Of a stretch of DNA of 55,998 bases, positions 50,383-55,998 are shown in pieces. The DNA is taken from assembly GCA_014237925.1 (NCBI GenBank), contig JABACB010000007.1:1-55998 (forward strand), written 5' to 3'. This stretch comes from Alphaproteobacteria bacterium. GTDB taxonomy: Bacteria > Pseudomonadota > Alphaproteobacteria > JABAAW01. The translations under genes and the position numbers were made by a program. How positions within the stretch are numbered: the first letter of the stretch is position 1; the number at the start of each line of letters is the position of its first letter. A model generated the notes under the pieces. It ran no database searches, was not told the origin of the DNA, and worked only from the letters and a program-made list of their open reading frames with translations.

Positions 50383-51327
50383 ATGTCCGTCCTTTTAATT
50401 GTCGAGCACGACGGAGAGTCGGTTTTGCGCACGAGTTTGAGCGCCTTGCAGGCGTGCCTGAGGGTGGGGGATGAGGTTGTGGGCGTTGTCGCAGCCCCCC
50501 CTGAGCAGGCGGACAGGGTTGCGCGCGACCTTTCTAGCTTTGAGGGTATCGGCAAGGTTCTCGTTTGTCGCGACGAGCGTTTTGCGTACGAGGACGCGGA
50601 GGCTTTCGCGGCGTCTCTCGTTTCTGTTGCGCCTTCTTTCAGCCACCTTGTTGCGGCGGCGACTTTCTACGGCAAGAATTTGATGCCGCGCCTTGCAGCA
50701 CTGCTCGACAAGCAACAGATTTCGGATATCATCGAGGTTGTTTCTGCCAAGCGTTTTCGCCGTCCCGTCTATGCGGGCAACGCGATTGCGACGGTGGAGA
50801 GCAGCGAGAGCGTCATTCCTCTGACGGTGCGCACGAGCGCCTTCGAGCCTGCGGAGGCGCGCGGGGAGGGGGCTGCTATCGAGGAGCTGCCTATACCTGC
50901 GGCGGCAAGGCACAATCTTGCGCGGGTTCTCGAAGAGACCTTGAGTGCCTCCGAGCGTCCTGATCTGACTTCGGCGCGGATCGTCGTTTCGGGAGGGCGC
51001 GGCATGCAGGCTGCCGAGAACTTTCAGATGCTGGAAAAGATCGCCGACAAGCTCAAGGCTGCCGTCGGCGCGTCGCGCGCCGCCGTCGATGCGGGTTATG
51101 TCACCAACGACTATCAAGTCGGACAGACGGGCAAGATCGTCGCTCCCGATCTCTACATCGCCGTAGGCATTTCGGGCGCCATTCAGCACCTTGCCGGCAT
51201 GAAGGATTCTAAGATCATCGTCGCCGTCAACAAAGACCCCGACGCTCCCATCTTTCGGGTCGCCGATTACGGGCTGGTCGCCGACCTTTTCGAGGCCTTG
51301 CCTGAGTTCGACAAGGCGCTCGGATAG
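50383..51327 (+). CDS. etfA: Electron transfer flavoprotein alpha subunit
   Basis: 314 aa. The C-terminal FAD domain has IVVSGGRGMQAAENFQMLEKIADKL, GASRAAVDAGYVTNDYQVGQTGKIVAPDLYIAVGISGAIQHLAGM, and IVAVNKDPDAPIFRVADYGLVADLFEALPE, all standard. The N-terminal domain is more variable. It forms the ETF heterodimer with EtfB. The spacer between the subunits contains a repeated ACAAGTAGAC unit. The gene ends 22 bases before anmK. Confidence 0.95.
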   Translation: MSVLLIVEHDGESVLRTSLSALQACLRVGDEVVGVVAAPPEQADRVARDLSSFEGIGKVLVCRDERFAYEDAEAFAASLVSVAPSFSHLVAAATFYGKNLMPRLAALLDKQQISDIIEVVSAKRFRRPVYAGNAIATVESSESVIPLTVRTSAFEPAEARGEGAAIEELPIPAAARHNLARVLEETLSASERPDLTSARIVVSGGRGMQAAENFQMLEKIADKLKAAVGASRAAVDAGYVTNDYQVGQTGKIVAPDLYIAVGISGAIQHLAGMKDSKIIVAVNKDPDAPIFRVADYGLVADLFEALPEFDKALG

Positions 51328-51349
51328 CACTTGAATCCCCGCTCGTGCT

Positions 51350-52573
51350 TTGCTTGCGATAGGCTTGATGTCGGGCACATCGCGCGACGGCATGGACGCA
51401 GCCCTCATCGAGACCGACGGCGAAGACCGCATCGTTTGTCAACAAAGCCTCACCCTGCCCTACGACAAGAGCTTTCGCCAAGAGCTCGCGCGCTTGTGCG
51501 TGTGCAAAAACAAAGAGCGAAACAACGACAGCAAAGACCACAAAGACAAGGACGATAACGACAAAGACAAAGACAAGGCGTCGTTGCTTGCTGCTCGACT
51601 GGGCTCGGAGCTGGCGGATATCGCCTTGTGTGCCATCAAGGAGCTGATGGGGGGGAGGCAGGAGGAGATATCTCGTTTGGGCGTTGTGGGCTTCCACGGT
51701 CACACCGTTTTTCACGCCCCCGAAAGAGGGCAAACCCTGCAGATCGGCGACGGCGCGCGGCTTGCGCGACGTTGCCAAACGCGTGTCGTGTGCAACTTTC
51801 GCCAAAAGGACATGGAGTATGGCGGACAGGGTGCGCCGCTTGCGCCGCTCTACCACCGCGCTATTGCGCGTCAGCTGCGTGCGCGCGAAGATTTTTCGGG
51901 CGAGCATTCCAGCGGTCGTTCGCTGGTTTTCGTCAACATCGGAGGCGTTGCCAATGTCACTTGGATTGCGCCGCAAAAAAAGAAGGAGGAGGGAGGCGAT
52001 GAATCGATGCTCGCTTTCGATGTGGGCGCGGGCAACGCTCTGCTCGACGACTGGGTCTCGCGCTGCGCAGGACAGGCTTTCGACAAGAACGGAGCGTTTG
52101 CGAGCAAGGGCAGGGTGTGCGCGCGAACGTTGCGGAGATTGCTTTCCGATCCTTTTTTTGCCTTGCTTCCTCCGAAGTCGCTCGATCGAGACCACTTTTC
52201 CTTGGCGCCTCTGGAAGAGGCTGGCTTGTCTTTGGAGGAGGGTGCGGCGACACTGACGGCTTTTCTTGTGGAAAGCTTGTGGCTTGCGCGGCGTTTTTTT
52301 CCCACCAAGCCGATGCGGTGGCTTTTGTGCGGCGGCGGACGCAAGAATCATGCGATTGTGGAGGGGTTGAGACGAACGTTGGCGGAGGAAGGGCAAGGGA
52401 CAACACATTCGAGCGAAGCGCTTCCGATCGATGCTTTGGGGTTTGACGGCGACGCTTTGGAGGCGCAAGCCTTTGCCTATCTTGCGGTGCGCCGTCTGCG
52501 CGGTCTGCCGAGCGCCTATCCTGCGTTGACGGGCGCGAGCAGGCCCACTTGTGGCGGCGACCTCTACCCTTGA
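51350..52573 (+). CDS. anmK: Anhydro-N-acetylmuramic acid kinase
   Basis: 407 aa from a TTG; LAIGLMSGTSRDGMDAALIETDG is the standard start, so upstream codons are unlikely. Further motifs: VVGFHGHTVFHAP, TLQIGDGARLAR, VCNFRQKDMEYGGQGAPLAPLYHRA, FVNIGGVANVTWI, and AFDVGAGNALLDDWV with LLCGGGRKNHAI. A Lys/Asp-rich insert (NDSKDHKDKDDNDKDKDK, about residues 60-77) enlarges the first domain. It phosphorylates anhydro-MurNAc in cell-wall recycling. Confidence 0.93.
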   Translation: MLAIGLMSGTSRDGMDAALIETDGEDRIVCQQSLTLPYDKSFRQELARLCVCKNKERNNDSKDHKDKDDNDKDKDKASLLAARLGSELADIALCAIKELMGGRQEEISRLGVVGFHGHTVFHAPERGQTLQIGDGARLARRCQTRVVCNFRQKDMEYGGQGAPLAPLYHRAIARQLRAREDFSGEHSSGRSLVFVNIGGVANVTWIAPQKKKEEGGDESMLAFDVGAGNALLDDWVSRCAGQAFDKNGAFASKGRVCARTLRRLLSDPFFALLPPKSLDRDHFSLAPLEEAGLSLEEGAATLTAFLVESLWLARRFFPTKPMRWLLCGGGRKNHAIVEGLRRTLAEEGQGTTHSSEALPIDALGFDGDALEAQAFAYLAVRRLRGLPSAYPALTGASRPTCGGDLYP

Positions 52574-52690
52574 GAGCAGACCTTTGAGCGTAGACACTTG
52601 AGCGTAGACCTTTGAGCGTAGACCTTTGAGCGTAGACCCTTGAGAGCAAACCTTTGAGCGTAGACCTTTGAACGTAGCCCCTTGAGATTC
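52573..52690. repeat. 14-bp tandem repeat, about 8 copies
   Basis: GAGCGTAGACCTTT units, with GAGAGCAGACCTTT and other variants, fill the spacer between anmK and cobB. No cobalamin riboswitch is visible. Confidence 0.9.
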
Positions 52691-52710
52691 TCTTGCGACT
52701 AGAAAACACG

Positions 52711-54165
52711 ATGATGCGTTCGCCTCCCGCGGTGTTGATTGCAGCAGGGCGTTCAGGGCTTGGCAAGACTCTGCTCGCTTGCGCGCTGCTTGCATCGGAG
52801 CGTAGCAAGGGCAAACGAGTGCAAGCCTGCAAGTTGGGTCCTGATTATTTGGATCCGCAATTTCTTTCTCGTGCCAGCGGCAGAGATTGCATGAACTTGG
52901 ATGCTTGGGCGATGCGGGAGGTCTCGCAGCAAGGCGTTTGGAGCTTGCTGTGCGAGCGCGACGCAGACCTGTTAGTTGTGGAAAGCGCGATGGGGTTGTT
53001 CGACGGTGCTGCCGACGGTCGTAACAGCGGCTCTGCTTATGCTTTTGCAGCGCGGCACGGGCTTCCTGTGCTGTTGCTTTTGTCTGCGAAGAACTGCGGC
53101 GGAGCTTCGGTGGCTGCGAGCGCGCAGGGCTTTTTGCATCCTCTTCTTGCGGTGACGGGGTCGAGCGAGGATTTGCCACCTCCGCCTTTCGCGCTACTTG
53201 TCAACGACCTTGCAAGCGCCCGCCATGCGCGAGGGGTGGAGCAGGCTTTGCGGCGAGCTTTTCCTGACACGCCCTTGTTGGGATTGTTGCCGCGCGAGGA
53301 AGGTCTTGTTCTTCCGTCGCGTCATTTGGGGCTTGTGCAGGCGGAAGAGCTTTCGGAGCTGGAGGATTTGTTTTCGCGGGCTGTTGCGTGGCTTTCGAAC
53401 AATGCCGACATCGAGCGTTTGTTGAACTTCGCGCGTTCTGTTTCTGTGCCTTCTTGTTGCGATGATTTTTTGCTGCCGCCGCCTGCGCAGCGTATCGGGG
53501 TGGCGCGCGATCGGGCGTTTCGTTTTTTTTATCCTGCTCAAGCGGAGCGATGGCTACGCTCAGGCGCGGAGGTGTCTTTTTTCTCTCCGCTTGCAGACGA
53601 AGCGCCGCCGTCGGATGTCGAATGGATTCACTTGCCAGGCGGCTATCCTGAGCTGAGCGCAGCCGAGCTCGGCTCGAAGCATCGTTTTTTGCAAGGCTTG
53701 CGTGAGGCTGCGCACGGCTCGAACAGCAGGGGAGCAGCGCGCATCTACGGCGAGTGCGGCGGCTACATCTGTCTCGGCAAGGGACTGACCGATGCCGAGG
53801 GGGTGCGTCATGCCATGGCAGACCTTCTGCCGCTTTCGGTTTCTTACAAGAGCGGGGGCGAGACCGGGGGCGAGACCGGGGGTGAAACCGGGGGTGAAAC
53901 CGGGGGCGAGAAGAGGGGTCGCTCGCGCCTTTTTTACGCAACCGCCGAGTCGCGCGTCGCGCTTTTTGCAAGCCGTCGTTTTTCGGGGCATGTCTTCCAC
54001 AAAGCCGTTGTCGAAAGCGAAGGGGCGGGAGAGGGGCTTTTCTCTCTTCGCAACGCTGCAGGCGAGCCTTGCGGCAAGACGGGTTCGAGCGTCGGGGGAG
54101 TGTGCGGTTCTTTTTTCCATGCCATCGATGGCGACAATTCTGTATCATCTGAGTTGTCTGTATGA
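52711..54165 (+). CDS. cobB: Cobyrinic/hydrogenobyrinic acid a,c-diamide synthase
   Basis: 484 aa from the ATG at 52711; a TTG 18 bases earlier is possible. P-loop AAGRSGLGKT, KLGPDYLDPQFLSRASGRDCMNLDAW, VVESAMGLFDGAADG, and LVNDLASARH mark the synthetase half. The C-terminal glutamine amidotransferase half has HLPGGYPEL, catalytic Cys in IYGECGGYICLG and the His in GSFFHAI. It makes the corrin diamide. In between, GGET is repeated five times in a 12-bp DNA repeat (53852-53912). No other cobalamin gene is in the window. It runs into the next gene. Confidence 0.9.
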   Translation: MMRSPPAVLIAAGRSGLGKTLLACALLASERSKGKRVQACKLGPDYLDPQFLSRASGRDCMNLDAWAMREVSQQGVWSLLCERDADLLVVESAMGLFDGAADGRNSGSAYAFAARHGLPVLLLLSAKNCGGASVAASAQGFLHPLLAVTGSSEDLPPPPFALLVNDLASARHARGVEQALRRAFPDTPLLGLLPREEGLVLPSRHLGLVQAEELSELEDLFSRAVAWLSNNADIERLLNFARSVSVPSCCDDFLLPPPAQRIGVARDRAFRFFYPAQAERWLRSGAEVSFFSPLADEAPPSDVEWIHLPGGYPELSAAELGSKHRFLQGLREAAHGSNSRGAARIYGECGGYICLGKGLTDAEGVRHAMADLLPLSVSYKSGGETGGETGGETGGETGGEKRGRSRLFYATAESRVALFASRRFSGHVFHKAVVESEGAGEGLFSLRNAAGEPCGKTGSSVGGVCGSFFHAIDGDNSVSSELSV

Positions 54166-54176
54166 GGAGGTTTCGT

Positions 54177-54791
54177 ATGAAAGTAGCGACGTGTTTTTTT
54201 TCTGCGGCTTTTCTTTTGTTGACAAGCGCCTGTATCGTCATCGTTCCGCGTGACGAGACGCTTTCGACTCGCCTTCGAGACTGGAAGATTCTTGCCGAGC
54301 GCGGCAACGCCGAGGCGCGCTACAACCTCGGCTGGTATCTGTTGCAAAGTGCGACGAGCGTAGATGACGAGCGGGAGGCGTTTTCGTGGTTTGAAAAGGC
54401 GGCGCAGCAGGGGGTGGCGGAGGCGCAGTTTGCTCTTGCGACGATGCTGGAGCAGGGCAAAGGAGTGGCAAGCCCGCAGCTTGTCCAAGCTCGCTACTGG
54501 TACGGGCAGGCTGCCGATGCGGGGCTTGCCGCGGCGCAACACAACTTGGGGACGGTTTATGCGCGCGGGGAAGAGGTGGCACAAGACGACGAACGGGCTT
54601 TCCAGTGGTTTTTCTTGGCTGCCGTCCAGGACTATCTGCCGGCGAGGAGGGCTTTGCGTGCCGTCACGAAACGCATGTCGGCTACGGAGCGTGTGCGCGG
54701 TCGCGCGTTGGTGAAGGACTTCCTCAAGCGTTTTCCTGACGCGCAGAAGGCACGAGAGGGCAAGGTGTATCAGCCTCCTCCTTCCTTGTGA
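54177..54791 (+). CDS. Sel1/TPR repeat lipoprotein
   Basis: 204 aa from the ATG at 54177, chosen because GAGGAGG ends seven bases upstream (54164-54170); an ATG at 54162 overlaps cobB. Signal peptide with lipobox LLTSAC near residue 19. It then carries three or four Sel1 repeats: AERGNAEARYNLGWYLLQ, AAQQGVAEAQFALATMLEQGKGV, AADAGLAAAQHNLGTVYARGEEV, and AAVQDYLPARRAL. Sel1 proteins act as assembly scaffolds in the envelope. The C-terminus (KDFLKRFPDAQK) is basic. Confidence 0.8.
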   Translation: MKVATCFFSAAFLLLTSACIVIVPRDETLSTRLRDWKILAERGNAEARYNLGWYLLQSATSVDDEREAFSWFEKAAQQGVAEAQFALATMLEQGKGVASPQLVQARYWYGQAADAGLAAAQHNLGTVYARGEEVAQDDERAFQWFFLAAVQDYLPARRALRAVTKRMSATERVRGRALVKDFLKRFPDAQKAREGKVYQPPPSL

Positions 54792-54860
54792 GCGTTCGAG
54801 GGCGAAGAACTTTTCGAAAAACGCTTGACAGCGCTTCGCAGAAGGTTTAACAAGGTTTCT

Positions 54861-55463
54861 ATGGTTAAAGAACCGCCATCTTCTCGACAGTCTTCTGTTT
54901 CTTCCTCTGCATCGAAGGGGGAGGGGGAGGAGTCGCAGCGAGAACCGCGAGAGAAAAAGTCTGTGGCAACGCGAGCCAAACGGCAGGAGCAAAGGCAGGA
55001 GCAACGGCAGGAGGAAAAGCAGGCACGAGAGCAGGCTCAAGATTGGGTGTTGTTCGATGCGCGCGACCTTGTCGTAGGCAGGTTGGCGAGCGAGATCGTG
55101 CGCTGTCTTCGCGGCAAGGACAATCCTTCCTTTCGCCCGCATCAGGATAGCGGGCGGCATGTTGTTGTTGTCAACACGGATCATTTGCACTTCACGGGCA
55201 ACAAGCGCCAGCAGAAGCTGTACTATCGTCATACGGGGTATCCTGGGGGTATCAAGTCTCGCAGCGTGAAGGAGCTGTTCGAGAAGAATCGCTCGGCGGA
55301 TATTTTGCGAAATGCGGTGAAGGGCATGTTGCCACGCGGTGTTTTGGGCAGAGCGCAGCTGAGGAAGTTGCGCCTGTACGGGGGGGAGACGCACAGGCAG
55401 GGAGCGCAGCAGCCCAAAGTGGTCGACTTTGCAGCGCAAAGCGCGAAGAACAGCAAGCGATAA
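54861..55463 (+). CDS. rplM: 50S ribosomal protein L13 with N-terminal extension
   Basis: 200 aa from the ATG at 54861. The conserved body begins [27 protein letters not shown] at about residue 62 and runs on through [21 protein letters not shown] and [21 protein letters not shown]. The usual protein is about 150 aa; here some 60 residues are added in front, rich in Ser then in Gln/Glu/Arg/Lys ([14 protein letters not shown]). A start further upstream (54825) is less well supported. It is in an operon with rpsI. Confidence 0.93.
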   Translation: MVKEPPSSRQSSVSSSASKGEGEESQREPREKKSVATRAKRQEQRQEQRQEEKQAREQAQDWVLFDARDLVVGRLASEIVRCLRGKDNPSFRPHQDSGRHVVVVNTDHLHFTGNKRQQKLYYRHTGYPGGIKSRSVKELFEKNRSADILRNAVKGMLPRGVLGRAQLRKLRLYGGETHRQGAQQPKVVDFAAQSAKNSKR

Positions 55464-55477
55464 GGCAGGGCAAGAAC

Positions 55478-55998
55478 ATGGCAGACGAAAAAGAGCAAAA
55501 GCACGAGCAAGTGCAAGCGCAAGAGCAAGAGAAAGCGCAAGAGAAAGCGCAAGAGCGAAAAAAAGAGCAAGAAGAAGAGCAAGGAAAACAGGAATCGGCG
55601 GAGCTCTCGGAGCAAGACAAGGGTGGCACTTCGAGCGACTTGAAGGAAGCCATGGCGACCTTGCAGCAGAGAGCAGCTCGGACGACAGACGAAGAAGCCG
55701 CAGCTGAGGAGGATGCGTCAGACAAGGACGAGGAGAAGGGCAAAGACAAAGACGAGGCATCGCTCGAAGCAGTCGCAAAGACTGGGGCAGTCACAGAGAC
55801 TGGGGCAGTCGCAAAGACTGGGGCAAATACGGAGGTTGTGGAGGTTGTCGCTCCTGTGTATGAGGCGAAGCATGACAAGCTCGGTCGTTCTTACTCGACG
55901 GGCAAGCGCAAGACTTCTGTGGTGCGGGTTTGGATCAAGCCGGGAGGTGGTGAGGTGAAGGTCAACGGCAAGGCTTTGGAGAAGTACTTTTTGCGCGA
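55478..55998 (+). CDS. rpsI: 30S ribosomal protein S9, 5' part, long N-terminal extension
   Basis: The frame runs off the window end, so it is partial (173 codons seen). The conserved S9 start, [36 protein letters not shown], begins near residue 136. Before it are about 130 residues of low complexity: Gln/Glu/Lys repeats, then acidic stretches, then three 18-bp TGAV(A/T)(K/E) repeats (55770-55830). Alphaproteobacterial S9 proteins often have a short N-terminal extension, but one this long is unusual. The spacer from rplM is 14 bases. Confidence 0.9.
   Translation, partial: MADEKEQKHEQVQAQEQEKAQEKAQERKKEQEEEQGKQESAELSEQDKGGTSSDLKEAMATLQQRAARTTDEEAAAEEDASDKDEEKGKDKDEASLEAVAKTGAVTETGAVAKTGANTEVVEVVAPVYEAKHDKLGRSYSTGKRKTSVVRVWIKPGGGEVKVNGKALEKYFLR

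Noticed and set aside
52573-52690. CRISPR array
   Set aside because: Units are 14 bp and contiguous with no spacers; no cas gene nearby. The same holds for the other arrays.
52573-52710. Cobalamin riboswitch upstream of cobB
   Set aside because: The region is entirely a 14-bp tandem repeat without the B12-box.

Overview
The window looks like chromosomal DNA of an alphaproteobacterium; I cannot name the order from sequence alone. The evidence is a eukaryotic-like NADP-dependent isocitrate dehydrogenase, a mutY gene divergent from a DUF721/DciA-type gene, a ppx-rlmE pair, ThyX in place of ThyA, and an S9 protein of alphaproteobacterial type. A pervasive trait is short tandem repeats (about 5-18 bp units). 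They occur in nearly every intergenic spacer and, in frame, inside tolerant parts of housekeeping proteins (fmt, rne, mutY, metY, cobB, rpsI).

Positions 44-15407 (all minus strand, read right to left) hold the virion half of a Mu-like siphophage or a gene-transfer-agent-like particle. In order these are a small Cro-like protein, a Mor-like activator, DUF2730, a DUF3486/gp27-like protein, terminase (gp28), portal (gp29/DUF935), I-type protease/scaffold, two tandem decoration proteins, major capsid, gp36, gp37, tail tube, a G/GT chaperone pair with a canonical -1 slippery heptamer, a very short tape measure, distal tail protein, hub, NlpC/P60-like peptidase, J-like tip protein and a collar fibre. 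No transposase, integrase, repressor or lysis gene lies in the window. The block ends abruptly at a promoter/operator region facing def.

Positions 15790-31981 carry mostly housekeeping genes: def-fmt, icd, a lipoprotein, rne, dciA-like, mutY, rlmE-ppx-hydrolase, a methionine operon (metY-metA; MetA carries Glu111, which suggests acetyl-CoA use and fits the O-acetylhomoserine sulfhydrylase next to it), and thrS-infC. argC follows at 32068-33123.

Positions 33124-35822 are structurally the most unusual. They contain an AT-rich duplicated island, a long hairpin, a six-copy 16-bp hairpin array, an M23 peptidase gene on the minus strand, and a roughly 265-bp array of 11/12-bp units built on the DnaA box. 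Four copies are perfect TTATCCACA, and almost all units keep the same helical phase. This is the best candidate here for a replication origin or another DnaA-binding locus.

Positions 35823-55998 contain thyX-efp-suhB, a lone cheW next to a membrane protein with urate-oxidase-N similarity, fabD, a 3.5-kb RTX (calcium-binding repeat) lipoprotein gene preceded by a polypurine tract, a dimethylglycine/sarcosine dehydrogenase-type flavoprotein, two tandem family-2 glycosyltransferases, etfB-etfA (the probable electron acceptor for the flavoprotein), anmK, cobB, a Sel1-repeat lipoprotein, rplM, and the 5' part of rpsI, cut by the window end. L13 and S9 both have unusually long, charged, low-complexity N-terminal extensions.
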